In this document: in pieces, positions 50,503 through 63,061 of the stretch | Layout: each line of letters opens with the position of its first letter | Numbering within the stretch: the first letter of the stretch is position 1 | NCBI GenBank assembly: GCA_037179515.1 | Contig: JAXCGZ010000102.1 | Span: forward strand, 84,248 to 148,247 | Source of the DNA: Halocaridina rubra | Taxonomy: Eukaryota; Arthropoda; Malacostraca; Decapoda; Atyidae | Reading direction: 5' to 3' | Length of the DNA stretch: 64,000 nucleotides | Notes under the pieces: model-generated | Told to the model about the DNA's origin: nothing | Seen by the model: the letters and a program-made list of their open reading frames with translations, nothing else | Databases searched by the model: none | Program-made: the position numbers and the translations under genes

Positions 50503-53500
50503 TCAAAATTTCTTCAACTTCCATTTCTTGTGTTCACTTTCTTGTACCTGAAGGTCTCCCATGATTAGATTTACCTTCCTCTTGCGCTCAGCATCGCTGG
50601 AAAAGACAAGGAACACAATTCATTATGTTTATTTAAACAAAAGATAGAGACAGGCCTTGCTTAAAGAAGATAATGTTAAAATTCTCAAGTATTATAAAAA
50701 GTTTCCACTCCCATGTAAGCTTTTCAGCTTGTCATTGGGATTAATCCAACAACTGATCTTTGAGAAAGTGTGGGTGGGGAACTAAGCCTGGATGCCATTC
50801 CTATTGCTCCATGATGGGTTCGATCATGGGTCTAGCAACTCCTGAGTCGAGCACTCGGACCACTATGCCACTGTGGTTCCAAATACAGAAGCTCCCCTAC
50901 TTAAAAACAGCCGAGTTACGAATATTCACAGATATGAACAGAAATCTACCGATGTATTACTGTACTGTGTTAAATACATTATTATTACTGTATTAATGTT
51001 TATTAATACTCTCGACTTTATGCTTTATGCAGTAGCTAAGTATCTTTAGCCTAAGTACTGTACAGTACTGCATATGTATGTACTGTACGATATTTTTTTT
51101 AACACAACTTACGAACCCCCTTTAGAACCTAACTTGCTTGTAAATTGCCTGTTAGGATACTATAGCTGAAGTTTATTTGAACTTAAATATGACTTTCCAA
51201 GACAGTTCGATATTAAGTCTTCCTTCAATTACGGTTCCTTTTCTATGCCTACATCAACATTGAATATTCTTAGATATTCATTACACATCTCTAATTATCC
51301 CCTCACACCTAACAAGTCACAGCACTCCCCATCTGTTTCTCTTTACTTTATATATTCTTCGTGCCCAGGCCCGAAGAGGGCTGTAAAAAGTTGGTGAGTG
51401 TCTGTACTATATGTAATGATTTAATTTAATGCAAAGAAGAACCACTGCGAGAATTTCTCATACTGCATGTACAGCCTGATAGACACCTAAGAAATATTTT
51501 ATATTCAAGAAGTAGAGCAATTCTTTCTACTCTAATGTGTACTGGCATCATAAAATGGCAATGTACAGGAGAACCAAATAAATATTTCTATTACAGCTTA
51601 AAAAAGGAAAAGTGTGGCATACATATAGGAAAACCAGAAATATACTATTTAATACTGTTCACTGCAAAATGAACAAGAAGAGATAAAATCAGAAATGAAC
51701 ATTAGAGGGACAGTAAAGAAGTGAAAGTTTCAGATAAAGTACAAGAAAGAAGATTACAGTTGTTAGGCCATGTAATACAAAGAGAAGTTCATGTATGTAG
51801 GAGTGTTATGGAGGTGGAGGGAAGGAGAGGAAAAGGAAGGCTAAAGATCCAATGGAAGGATAATATAGCAAATGATTTGCGGGAAAAGGGGCTAAGGGAA
51901 CAGAACACACGAGACAGGAAAAAGTGGAAAAGGCTAGCAATTAGCAGTGACCCCATATAGAAGTGGGTTAAAGCTGAAGTCAAAGAAGCAGAATAGTGTA
52001 CATGACTGATACAAAATTCTCTGATAACTCACCTTTTTAATGTTTCCATTAACTGTTGCCTGGCGAGGAATGCCGTATCCCTCTGAATTTCACGTTTAGC
52101 ACCTTTTCGTTCCCTGTTGAGTTTATGCAAAAGTTTCTGTTTCTCCTGGAAGTCTTTGTTAGCATAATGTTTCTTGCTGCCGTCAGTTCTGGTTAGGAAG
52201 AAAATGAATGTTTAAAAGTTACAAATCTATACAAGTTAATATCTAATTTTGTAAAGGAAAGGATGAAAAATAAAAAATATACTCTGGAAAATCATTCATG
52301 AGATATACCAAGTATACAGTATAATTAAAATATTTTCAATTCTCCATATAATATAATTTATTATGTTTGCCGATATTAATGCCCAAAATCAGGGTGGACA
52401 CAAAAAAACTGGAGCTGGGGAATAAAGATGGATGCCCTTCCTAACTCACTACGATGGGCTTGATCATGGGTTTATCAACTCTGAGTCAAGTGCTTTAATC
52501 ACTCCGCTTCTCAGATTTTCATATAAGTTTATTTTACAAAAATATTATGCTATACACTACTGAAGACAACAGAGTGACTTTAAACTAACAAAAGAATGAG
52601 ATTAGCAGTTTCTTCATAACTTGTCCATCCTCGATTCTATCAACTGCCACGTGACAAAACAAGAAATATTGAAAGGAAGGAGTTACCTCTCTTCTCCCCT
52701 TTCCATTTTACGCGTTTCTTCACCATAAGGTCGTTGTTTGCTGTTTAACGTCACTATTAATCATCATTATGGGGGTGCACATAGGTTGGCAGTGGAGAAA
52801 TGAGGCTGGATATACTTCCTAATACCCCATGGTGGGTTCAAATGTAGTTCTGTCATCTCCTGACTAAAGCACTTTTGTTATGAAGTGATTTTTCTTCTCA
52901 TTTTATGTCCCTGTTAGTCTCCATTTGAGAGTGGACACAGATGGATTGTTGCCTAACAAGTTGAGTGCTCTAACAACTGTGCTACTGCAGTCCCTTTTGT
53001 CATAATTTTTTTTCCCACTCCTAGTCCCCATTTGGGGTTGGACACAAGCATTTTCACTTCCGAGTACTCTAACCACTGCACTTGCAAATTTCATTTCATC
53101 ATGGTCCCTATCTATCAATATACATGGCCCCATTCCCCCTTGTAAGAGGAGTGGCCTCCGTGTTCCCCTGCATGTTGTGAAAGTCGACAAAATAGGGGAA
53201 TGAGAAATTCCTCTATTACACTGTTTCCCTACAAGTAGCCAAGGAACACGGGTGTATTCTGTCAGGAGAGACCCAGCCAGAACCCTAGGAATAGGGTCTC
53301 TGAATGCGCATAGTTCATTATGAAATAATAATAAACAATGAAAATGCACTTACATCTTTTCAATTGCAGGCTCAAACATCCTAATGGATTTAGGTTTCTT
53401 TGCTTCCTTAGTTAATGCAGGCTGTTGTTTTGGTAACGAAGTAATGGTTTCTCTAAGCCCATTTACAGCCTCCTCAACACACTGTGGGTACCTCTGAAGG

Positions 53501-56500
53501 TTGAGTGAATTCAAAAGCTTCACAGAGGGATCCATGATGGATCTAATGGATGGAAGGTCAGTCCAACATTCACATAAGTGTTGCAAAAGCTTGACAGTTC
53601 TACACAAAACTGTTACTTTAAAGTCGTCCGTTATTTCACCATCCGTTTTGTTAACTGATGCCAGGGTCAGATTTGTAAGTTCACTTCTGTAATCAAAACA
53701 CTAAAGGCATAAATAGCTGTTGGTTGAGTACTACTGTCACAGTACTCAAAGTTGATAATCAGGTCATGAGTGAGAATTAATTTCACATTAGTCTATTTTG
53801 TAAGTTTTAAGAGCTGACTAAAATGAATGGGGTTGGCAACTCCTCACACACCACATTCCTTAAGACAACTCTTAGAAGAGGCAGACAAGCATGTTATGTT
53901 GAAGCATTGTGACCTATATTCTTTTATTACAGGTTTGCCTTGCTTCCCTTTCTGACTGATTCATATACACACTGTATATCCTCGGCAACATCACAAAACC
54001 TTGACGTAACCCCACATTCACCTCAAAGGAATGTGCTTTACATAAAAAAATTATATAAATGCAGATGACATCACTAATGTATTTCTCCCAATTCTAAAAA
54101 TAAAAACTATCTCACATTCACCTCAAAAGAAGAGTTACATAAAAAAAATCTTATTATAATCACAAGTGACACCACTTTTAAGTATTTTCCAAATCTAAAA
54201 ATGAATATCACCATCACACAAACTTGACATAATCCCACATTCACCTCAAATGGAATTTCATAAAAAGATATGTAATCGTAGGTAACACCACTAGTTTTCT
54301 CAAGTTTAAAAATGAAAATTATCAACATCACACAACCCCGACGTGACCCCAAATTCACCTCAAATGAATAAATTGAAAAAATTATGTAATTGCAGATGAC
54401 ACCACTAATAGTTTTTCCAAGTCTACAAATCAAAATTATCAAACCTCATAATACACTAAGTGTTAGCTTAAGCATATACTCACAGATCAAGCAGTCAATC
54501 TTATTATCTGCAAAAAGACTCAGAAGTATTGACTTATACTTACTTTACAACATTGTTTTCTAATACCAAAAGCTCTGATGTTGTTCCAAATCTTCTGAAA
54601 GGAGGATTCACCGGAAGTTTCAACTTATTTTTGCCGGGTATGGCAATATATAACAGACCATTCAGTACATTGGGAAGTTCAGTTAGAAATCTCTTAGACA
54701 TGCTTATGTACTGCCAGAGAAGAAAAAATATGGTTACAATAATGTACCTCTCTACTTGGTCAACCTAATATTACAGAACATATAATTCTTGCAACATCTT
54801 AACATAATAAATTATTGATACAAGTGTACAGCACAGACATATGATTTTTTTTATTTAGATTTTGACTAAGACCAAGATAAAACTAAAAACTGGATTGGTG
54901 AATCTAAAAGGAGGCTTAACACTCTAGAACAGAGGTTTGGAAAACACCTTTTGGATATTATATAAATCTAGTTCTCAACGCTTCCCTTGATGCATTTTTT
55001 TTTTTTTTTTTTTTTTGTGGGGGGGAAGTTTTAAGCCTTCATTACCCCAAAACTCTCAAACTTAAACTATTTGGGAGTAAAATATAAGCCTGTTCCATTA
55101 TCTCTGCTTTTAAGGATAAACTGAATCACTGATGATATTTCCAACTTATCATATTCTGGGAAATGTTACTCCATCCTCTTTTCCCTGCTTTTGAGGATAA
55201 AGTGAATCACTAGCATTTTCACAGTATTACAAAGTCACATAAATAAGAATTGTATTGGAAAGGCCATTACTGATACAAAATAATATATTCCATATTTTTT
55301 TTTCAAGAGCATCTACAATGGATCAAAACCTGTTTTTCAGTATCAAAGGACCTAGTTCAAGCCACCAATGTTTGTTTACCATGTTGTGTCACTATTAAGC
55401 CCCATCATGGGGATGGAGTCTGGATGGAACTTTTTGAATTAAGGCTGGATGCCTTTCCTAATGCTTCGCTGTGGAGTCAAAAGGGGTCTTGTAATTCCCA
55501 AGTTAAGTGATATAACAACTGCGCTGTTACTGCTAATCCCATTCAAACCCACAAAGGTAGTCATGTCGATGCAGTGGAAGGGAAAGAAGTGTGATTTATC
55601 CGCTCTTAGCCCAGCTAACTTAGGAAGTTAGAGTTCACCAACAGGTATGGCAAACCAATAGTGGATTCAGGTTCAGAGCTTGCCAAGTTTGGCATATTTT
55701 TTTCCATAAATACCTTTTTTTAGAATCTGCCTATTTTTTAGCTCAGACTCTAGCAATCAGGGTTGCCAAATTCTTGAACATAAAAAAGAACAGACTCATT
55801 CTATGGTATAGGCCAAATCTGGTAACCTGGATCCAACTGTACTCAAAAGAAATAGGGAGACAGGAGGGCTTTATAACCCCTTGTCGTTGTCATCCTAAGA
55901 TCAACTGTTCTGTAGCATGATATATAGTTACCTACATGAGTTTGTTGTTGCTTGACGATTTAAGTGTCGCTATTAATCCCCATGTCAATAGGAGTGAACA
56001 AAGACTGGCTGGGGCTGCGGAATTAAGACCGGATGCCCTTTTAACAACCCACACTCTAAGCAGAGGATGAGATGCAAATAGAATTGCTGTGATGTCTCTC
56101 CTGGTATTAATTTTTGCATGTGCAAGTGGTGCACACAGACTGGTTTGAGCTGGGGAGCTAAGACAAGATGCCCTTCTAATGCCTCTCACTCTAACCAGAT
56201 CTTTTCAGAGGAAGAGATAAATTAACTGTGGATACTGTACCTCATACACTAAGTAGGATGTAAACAGAGCAGCTGTAATGTCTCTCCTGGTGTTGATCTT
56301 TGCATGTGCAAGAAGCTGTGTCAAAAATGTCATGACGGGACTCATCACTGGATGAACAAAGTCGGAGGAGGGGAAAAGAACGCCAGCAACTTTCAGGAAT
56401 ATAAACTGTGAAAGAAAGTGAAAAATGTTATTATAGTATGAGTAACCACAACTGAAGGCCTCTTGAACTACAAAAGGACTGGCCAGGACATCTCGGTGTA

Positions 56501-59500
56501 AAGTCTTCATTTAATTATGGTTCTTTTCCTATGCTAATTGTACACCGAATATTTTGGAGTGTCTGTCACACATATCTTATCATCCCTTTGCAAATAACAA
56601 GTCACGACTCCACATCTCTCTTTCTTTTTCCCGTCCTGGTGTCACACATTAAAAAAATTATTTTGCAAATTTGGGTTATAACTAAAAGATAATACAAAAA
56701 TATTTTTTATGAGTAACACCAGGATGGGCAAAGAAAATTACCCTCATTGGGCCCAGGCACAAAGAAAATATTTAGGAAAAAGGAGCTTAAGAACAAGGCA
56801 AAAATAGAGAAGGATAAATAGGAAAAGAACTAACTGAAGGAGGACTTGACACTGAATTGTGCTTGCCAGTCCTATTTAAATTCAAAAGACCCTCAGTTGC
56901 TGTATTGCGACATCTAGGAACAAGTTTTAAAGATGGATAGGTCATTCCCTTGTAAGGGGGTGGAAGAATCTGAGCACACCCATTCACCAGAAGCTAAATA
57001 TCTTAAGTAAAATATGAAAACCGTAAAGAAGACTGCTGTACTAGAATTGTTTTCAGATAGATAATAAAATACATCTACAATGGATGCAATCTTCATTGTA
57101 TGGGGCATGGCCCAGACAGAGTACACACATTGACCAGAGGCAAGACATGGCTCGAACACTCCTCTCTACTCTTTGGGGTCATCCACAAAGTGAAAGGGCA
57201 AGGATCTTCTGTCACGAGGCTGATATTGCCATATATTACCATACTGATACATAATACTTACAGTGTCAGCCATAGGATATCTCTTAAATCCTATCTTGGA
57301 ACAATCCTCATATTTTTCCTCAAGGACCTACCAGAACGAAAAACAAGAAATAATAACACAAGGATGGTGAAAATGGTATATTCAATATTTATAATATGAA
57401 TTTACAATAAAAAAGAAAATTAATAAACAACAAAATAAATGACAGTCGTAGAAGGGAAGTTTATATTTAACAACGATGTGGTATTTGAGACCATAAGTAG
57501 ACTTTATCATTATTATTTTAATTATTTTCATAGTTAACATGGGTTTATAAAACAATATACTGACTTGACGATACACATTTGAGACCCCTGACGAGCAGAT
57601 TTGAGCAACAGTGTATAAATGTGGTACCAGAGAGTCGATGTAGGACATAGGAGGGACTCCAAGAATAAGTGAGTCCCCTTCGTATTCGGCAAGACTATTT
57701 AGAATCTGAAATAAACGCAATATTATATCACAGAAGCCTAATATATTATTAGACCAGAGAAAGCAATATTTAACTGAGTTTTCTTCACAAAACTGATATA
57801 TTGCTTCTTGGAATAATAATACGTAAAGAATAGGGAATAGTCCATCGTTGTTGTTTGCCTTTTTGTATCACTATCGATTCACATTATAGGGGTGGACACA
57901 GAAAGGTTGGAGGTGGGACATTATAGCTGAATGCCATTCCTATTTCCCCATGGTGGGTTCAGTCAAGAGTTACCCCCAAAATTATAGAGTAATATCTCTT
58001 ATAAAATGCAAATAAATGATTAAAGGTATATTAAATGAGTAATCAAGTTATTTTGATTTCAATTTCAGACATGCAAATTATAGATCTCTGTATTCTGCTG
58101 CAATTTGCATTGCAACAAACAGGGAAATGAGGGATTCAATACAGTATTTTTTTTATAATTTCTGCTATGATCAAAGAATAGGCACAACAATCCTGTCACA
58201 TATGAAAGAAAGGAAAATCTAATGACGAAAATACTCAGCATTATATGTTAATTAATATTAAGAGCACTCAATTCTTTACCTGTAAGACGTAGGCACAAAT
58301 ATCTTCGCACTTTTCTTTGTTATTTGAGCCCAGACTTGGATGGTTGCACGCTATCATTCGTTCCAAGATGAGATTAACTTCTTTAGGAGATCGATCTTCA
58401 AGAAGAGCCCAGAAGGCGTCGTAATCTTGAGGAACTGGAAAAAAGCACAAAATTGACTGATTAAAATTTTTAATCTAACTTGACTGTACACCACATCAGC
58501 GTACTAAACACAGTTATTGATTTTACGTCACTCTTTTTTTAATAAGGGCTAGGACAGTGCCTTTTTGCAAAGGACTTTGTTTTTGGAAAGTGTGAGTGTT
58601 ACCCTGAGTGAATACCCTCTAACCTCAGATCGTGGTGGGCCACAAACCCTCGACCTGACCAACGAAAGTCACGAGTGTTACTGCTCGGCCACGGTGGCCA
58701 CTAGCACATTAAATGCAGCGAATCTCGTTATTCTCAAATTACAGTGTACAATACATACCTATTTATACTATTACTCCCCATTATGGGGTAGACACAGATA
58801 AATGCTGGATGCCCTTTCTAATACCCCAATGTCGGACTGATTGTGGGTCTGTCAACTCCCAAGTCAAGTATTCTAATCAATTAGCTACTAAGGTTGTCAT
58901 TCTCAAAATTACAATACAGGTAAAAATATCATGAGGAATTCACAGTAGAACCAGTATCAACTTTGCAACATAAAACATTATCAATAAACTAAATATACAA
59001 TGAAATGAAAAGTACATAATCATACTTTACTTCACCTAATTTTTTATTTTTGAAATTTTATTTAACAATATTGATCCATTTGAAGAGGGGTGGACAGACA
59101 GATTGGAGCTGGGGAATTAATTCCAAATGTCCTTCCCAACGCCCTACATTGGGCTCAAACATGGGTTTATCACTTCGGAGTCAAGTGCACTAACCAATGT
59201 ACTTACACAATAGATATTATCTGATTCTTTTATATACTATAAAAGCAGTCTGAGTCCTATTTGGTTCACACAAACTTCAAATAGTAGTTTTAAGCTTGCT
59301 AAGTAAGACAATCTTACGAAATTATTGCAGACAGAGTGGGCATGGTTGCACAATCAAATGAAGGAGAAAGAAAAAACAATTACAAGAGTCATAAGCCCTT
59401 CTCCTTTTTGCATGTCTGCAATTACATCTTGTTAAAAGTTACCATATGAAATTACGTTTTAACAAGTTTTCTCGTCTATTCCGGCCTCTGAGTCTTCCTA

Positions 59501-62500
59501 AATCACAGACAAGTATTTTCATATTAATCACACATTCACCAAAAACGACTTCTTAACTTTTTCTCACTTCATTCGTTTGGGATTGCAAAGTTTTTTGAAA
59601 AAAAAACCTGCAAAGAGGCCAATAATAATCACTAATCGACTAATCACAGAAGGCTCAGCAAACTACACGTATTGAAGAAGATCATGCCATTACCAAATCA
59701 ATCAAGAACTTACCTTCAAATACATAGGGAATTTCTTTTCTAGCTGCCTCCATGATCTCCTTTTTCTGGCCGAGGTCTAGACAATTTTTCTGTTTCTCTC
59801 TTATGGGAGCTTCTCCATCGTTTCCATCGCTTTCTTCGTCAAAGATGTCAGAATACTGGTCACTTTCATCCTCGGAATCATCACCATCTTCTCTGTCCTC
59901 CTCCTCCTCTTCACTATTAATGCTCGCCTCTTCACCTAACACAAATTCTAAGATGCATGGTTCTTGCGAATACCAAAAATATATACCATACACAATTTAA
60001 CGGATCGTGTAAAGATGAATACCCCCCAGAAGTTGAATAATTCCGTAAATTGTTAGGTTAAGTAAAGATAGCTCAAGGGAAGTTGAGTTAGGTTAGGTGA
60101 CTTGTCTTACAGAAATGAATAACTCTAGAGCACCCTGGGGTTGCTTCTTTACATTATCCAATTTTACTGACATATGCATGCCAAGTCTCTAGCATAAAGA
60201 CATAATACACTTGAATTCACCAATGATTTGCCATAGAAAGAGGAGTACTCATAGTATGGGTATGGGCTAGTTGAATGATTCCCTTTTTTATCTCTTCCAA
60301 ATCCTCAACATAATTAAGTGAAAACTTCATTTATTATCCATGGAAGGTTGCAGGTTTAAATATAGGTTCTCTGCTTTGGTAGTCCAGCAAACTAATGCAT
60401 TAAGCTATGCAATCTCCACTACAGTAAACTCTATAAAGATTCATCCACACTTTGGAAGACACAAATGAAACAATAAACTTCATATATTTTCACCCTACAA
60501 CAGGTCTCATCAATGATTCTGATGAGGCCCAGTGGAGGCAAAAAATGCTGAGCTTTCATTGTTCCCTTAATGTCTTCCAAAATGTTGCTTAATATCTGTA
60601 TTATTGTCACCTTGTTATGAAGACTACACATTAGTACACCATTTAAGAATATATTTTTCAAAATTCTTGAGAAAATTATCGTATAAAACATCAGCTTAAT
60701 ACTAATACAATAAAACAAAATAATAACTCAAGAAAACAAAAAACTCATGTTCACCTTCATTATTATCTACAGCACAGCCTTCTGAGCCTTCACCTTCATC
60801 ACTATCAACTCTGTCGCCCTCCTCACTATCTTCCGTGATCATTTCACCGTCCTTGTAACTTAAGTGGAACCTGTCGTCGTTTCCTAATGAAAACCTGGAA
60901 AGGCCGAATAAATTGGTTGGTACATTTCAGCATAGCAGTTTTGGCACAGGCTGTTTAATCGCTTGAGCCCTTTCAGCAAGAACACATTTGCCAACAGATG
61001 CTTTGGCACATCAAAGATGTTTATACTGTATATTGAAAACCAAACCTCCTAACTCAAAGCGGCCATGCTTAAACGCAGCACCAAAACGGCATCTCCGAAT
61101 CATTTCATTTCAGGAAAAATTAATGTATGAACAGATATCCCGTTCAATAAGATAAATGCAATATTTATCAGTAAACATCATAGTAGAGAACAAAGTACTG
61201 GAACTCCATTTTAAAATAACATTACCTGAAGATAATATGGGGACCAGGGCAGTCAAGTGGTTAAGATACTCCACTCAAGATTTGACAGTCTTCTATTCAA
61301 GCCCACCGTGGGGTGCTAGGAAGGGCATCCAGCCTTATTTCCCTAGCCACACTGTCTGTCCACCCCCATAATGGGGACTAAGAGTGACACACAAAAAAAT
61401 ATCCTGGAAAGCTAATGATGATGATATTAAATAAGAGTCTTTCTTTCGGTTTTACGTCACGAACTCCCTTTTCTACTAAGGGCTAGGACGGGTGCCTTCT
61501 TGCGAAGGACTTGTTTTGGCAGATGTAATCGTTACCCTGAGTGTATGCCCTTACTAACCTCAGTCCGTGACGGGGCGCGAACCCTCGACCTGTCGCTTCA
61601 GAGTCGCGGACGCTACCATTTTGCCACGGAGACTACTATTAAATAAGAGTAAAAGCCAAAACATTTAACCCTTTCCCTGCAAGCTGTCAACAAAACTAAT
61701 TGCACCTCAGTGCAGGGGTATGGTTGCCACACCTCAGAGGAAAAAAATTTTCTACTGCCTCCCTCGACATATAACTGCCTACTGAATCATTTAAGTACCT
61801 CTCAGCTGATTAAAACATTGACTCTATGTGTGGTATCATGACTTCAAATGCCAAATATCGACTGCCTCTTCAAATTCACTTGAGGGAATGGCACGCATTT
61901 TGTAATTATTAGTTCAATAATTACGGCGTACATGCCATTAACCCTTGAATGAGATATTTCCACAGATATCTGATTTGCAGGTAAAGGGTTAATGTTTCTC
62001 CCTTTCAGCAAAAATTTACCCATCGTCCAAGTCATCCGCACTCTTTGCTTTTTGCTTTGGCTTTTCCGTTTCTCCTTTCATTCTCTTCAGCCTGTCGGCT
62101 TCCAGAGCCACCAATTTCTCCTTTTCTTCTTTAATGACTTCCTCAGCCGACTTGAGTTTATTGGATGTCTTTGCTTTTCCCGTCCGGTCGAATCCAAGTT
62201 CTCTCACCAGTTTGTCATAGTCTAGGTATTCGGCATTCTTTTTGGCCTGTTAGCAAGTTAATCACGTAAAAATTGAGCAAAAAATATAATTAAAATCACA
62301 GCAACCAAAAAATCTTATATACAATTATAGCAAAATAAAATTCTCATTATTTTTTTTCACTGCAATAAAGGAAAATAGTCACATATTAAATAAACATATC
62401 TTTGAAGATGGAAAAGAGAAAGCTGCACAATTATTCCATGTGTCTTGAAAGCTACATAAAAAGGATAAAGGAATGGAAGAAATACATCCCAATATTCCTG

Positions 62501-63061
62501 AATTTTTTCGGATCATTAGGCATTAGGCAGATGGAATGGGATATATTGGCAAAGCTGTTCCGATGCCATCTGTTTTATATTGATAGTTAAGTAAGGTTAG
62601 GTTAATTAGGTAAGATAAGGTCGTATTAGATTTTCGGAATATAAAGTGTTTTTGACGCCACACTGTATGTCGCCAAATGAGTTTTGCCAGAACAGATTTT
62701 GAGCCAAACTGTCCCAAACCAAGTGATGAGTCAAAATATGATATAATGAATTGAGGCTAGCTTCAACAAAATATAAAAAAAATACATATGTCCCAACTTA
62801 CATTTCTTTTATCTTCATCCGTTATTGTCTTTCCAGACATTATTTGCAAGAAAGTCTGGAGCTCTGAGTCTAGTTTGGTCACAGCTTCGTACTGCTCTTC
62901 TTTTTCCTTCTTTGCCTCGGCCTTCTTCTTCTTGGATTCGGCGATAATCTCTTCAATCCATTCTTTCTTGCTCTTTGATTTCTCGCCCTCTTTGTTCTCT
63001 TCCCCCGTTTCTCTCTTGGTTAACAGACCTCCCCCAAAATGCCTGTCTTTCACAAACTGGG
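50503..63061 (-). CDS. NOP14: Nucleolar protein 14 (NOP14), C-terminal 707 residues; 5' end outside window
   Basis: Twelve exons in gene order: 62802-63061, 62020-62246, 60755-60894, 59714-59935, 58280-58434, 57565-57705, 57262-57327, 56241-56405, 54544-54710, 53354-53686, 52033-52188, 50503-50596. All are GT-AG and in frame to a TGA. NOP14 belongs to the small-subunit processome and is needed for 18S rRNA maturation in the nucleolus. Recognisable blocks are the basic RHFGGGLLTKRE region, YDKLVRELGFDRTGKAKTS, KSADDLDDG, an acidic stretch rich in Glu and Asp (exons 3-4), ACNHPSL, VAGVLFPSSDFVHPV, YISMSKRFLTELPNVLNGLL, and the basic tail with RKGAKREIQRDTAFLARQ and DAERKRKVN, ending KKWKLKKF. 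The human protein is about 857 residues, so roughly 150-200 N-terminal residues are missing here. The first visible exon starts with two bases of a split codon, confirming more exons to the right. Confidence 0.94.
50745..50880 (-). repeat. SINE S1 copy
   Basis: The antisense body with GGTTCGATCATGGGTC and head CCACTATGCCACTGTGGTTCC joins directly to a Tigger-like MITE at 50886. Confidence 0.75.
50886..51157 (-). mobile_element. Tigger-like MITE R6, copy 3
   Basis: CAGAAGCTCCCCTACTTAA end and TTTAGAACCTAACTTGC end; body AAGTACTGTACAGTACTGC; last NOP14 intron. Confidence 0.68.
51700..51995 (+). mobile_element. RTE-like LINE tail, copy 5
   Basis: The frame 51721-51960 reads VQERRLQLLGHVIQREVHV, VEGRRGKGRLKIQWKDNI and DRKKWKRLAISSDPI, stop. 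The start of the homologous stretch is the same as in copy 1. It lies in the last NOP14 intron, antisense to the gene. Confidence 0.8.
52376..53087 (-). repeat. Cluster of four SINE S1 copies
   Basis: Antisense copies at about 52376-52514, 52746-52882, 52904-52998 (body deleted) and 53013-53087 (body deleted). The last two keep the tail and head but lack the middle. All lie in one NOP14 intron. Confidence 0.7.
53125..53240 (-). repeat. Repeat R4, antisense
   Basis: CCCTTGTAAGAGGAGTGGCC, CTGCATGTTGTGAAAGTCG and AATAGGGGAATGAG. Confidence 0.55.
53995..54455 (+). repeat. Minisatellite of 100-123 bp units, about four copies
   Basis: CACATTCACCTCAAA recurs at 54013, 54113 and 54236, with a variant at 54349. 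Each is followed by a TTAT-rich block and GATGACACCACTAATA-like sequence. It lies in the NOP14 intron between 53686 and 54544. Confidence 0.75.
55382..55535 (-). repeat. SINE S1 copy
   Basis: Antisense GTGTCACTATTAAGCCCC tail, TTAAGGCTGGATGCC body and CAACTGCGCTGTTACTGC head. Confidence 0.75.
55961..56055 (-). repeat. SINE S1, 3' part
   Basis: TCGCTATTAATCCCCATG tail and GAATTAAGACCGGATGCCC body; stops at the duplicated NOP14 exon fragment. Confidence 0.65.
56052..56126 (-). pseudogene. Partial duplicate of a NOP14 exon
   Basis: On the minus strand it encodes LAHAKINTRRDITAILFAS, against LAHAKINTRRDITAALFTS in the exon at 56241-56405. DNA identity is roughly 80% over 65 bases, with small indels. 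SINE pieces flank it on both sides. No convincing splice sites border it, so it is probably a dead fragment. Confidence 0.7.
56127..56200 (-). repeat. SINE S1, partial
   Basis: ACACAGACTGGTTTGAGC to CACTCTAACCAG; separates the duplicated exon fragment from the true NOP14 exon. Confidence 0.6.
56935..57215 (-). repeat. Repeat R3, two split pieces
   Basis: TCCCTTGTAAGGGGGTGG with CACCCATTCACCAGAAGC, and TTTGGGGTCATCCACAAAG, separated by unrelated sequence. Confidence 0.5.
57864..57985 (-). repeat. SINE S1, head missing
   Basis: TGTATCACTATCGATTCAC tail to CATGGTGGGTTCAGTC body. Confidence 0.7.
58519..58706 (-). repeat. SINE family S2 (tRNA-derived), well-preserved copy
   Basis: On the minus strand the head is GTGGCCACCGTGGCCGAG, with an A-box-like TGGCCGAGCAGTA and a B-box-like GGTCGAGGGTTTG. 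The body includes ATTCACTCAGGGTAACACTC and the tail AAGGCACTGTCCTAGCCC then A-rich GAGTGACGTAAAA. It is about 185 bp and distinct from S1. Confidence 0.82.
58765..58897 (-). repeat. SINE S1 copy
   Basis: CCCCATTATGGGGTAGACAC tail, AATCAATTAGCTACTAAGG head; part of the middle is deleted. Confidence 0.72.
59080..59215 (-). repeat. SINE S1 copy
   Basis: GGGGTGGACAGACAGATTGG tail side, GTCAAGTGCACTAACCAATG head side. Confidence 0.72.
60018..60143 (+). mobile_element. R7 element, intermediate copy
   Basis: GAATACCCCCCAGAAG left, CACCCTGGGGTTGC right; core with GTTAGGTTAAG and GTTAGGTTAGGTGAC. NOP14 intron. Confidence 0.62.
61238..61395 (+). repeat. SINE S1, full-length copy
   Basis: It starts GGGGACCAGGGCAGTCAAG and ends GGGGACTAAGAGTGACACAC. 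It is near consensus and lies in NOP14 intron 2 of the visible part. Confidence 0.85.
61445..61637 (-). repeat. SINE S2 copy, near consensus
   Basis: TTTTACGTCACGAACTCCC tail, GCGCGAACCCTCGACC in the B-box place, TTTTGCCACGGAGACTAC head. Confidence 0.82.
61665..61992. mobile_element. piggyBac-like MITE with TTAA ends
   Basis: It begins TTAACCCTTTCCCTGCAAG and ends TTTGCAGGTAAAGGGTTAA, inverted repeats of about 18 bp within TTAA sites. It is 328 bp and non-coding. TIRs resemble R5 (TTAACC then TTCCC), so a common piggyBac-type transposase is plausible. The right end is 27 bases from the NOP14 exon at 62020-62246. Confidence 0.7.

Noticed and set aside
54107..54442. 111-codon minus-strand frame with repeated segments
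   Set aside because: It is a by-product of the intronic minisatellite in NOP14.
53995..54455. CRISPR-like array
   Set aside because: The genome is eukaryotic, units are 100 bp or more and diverged, and no spacer-repeat regularity exists.
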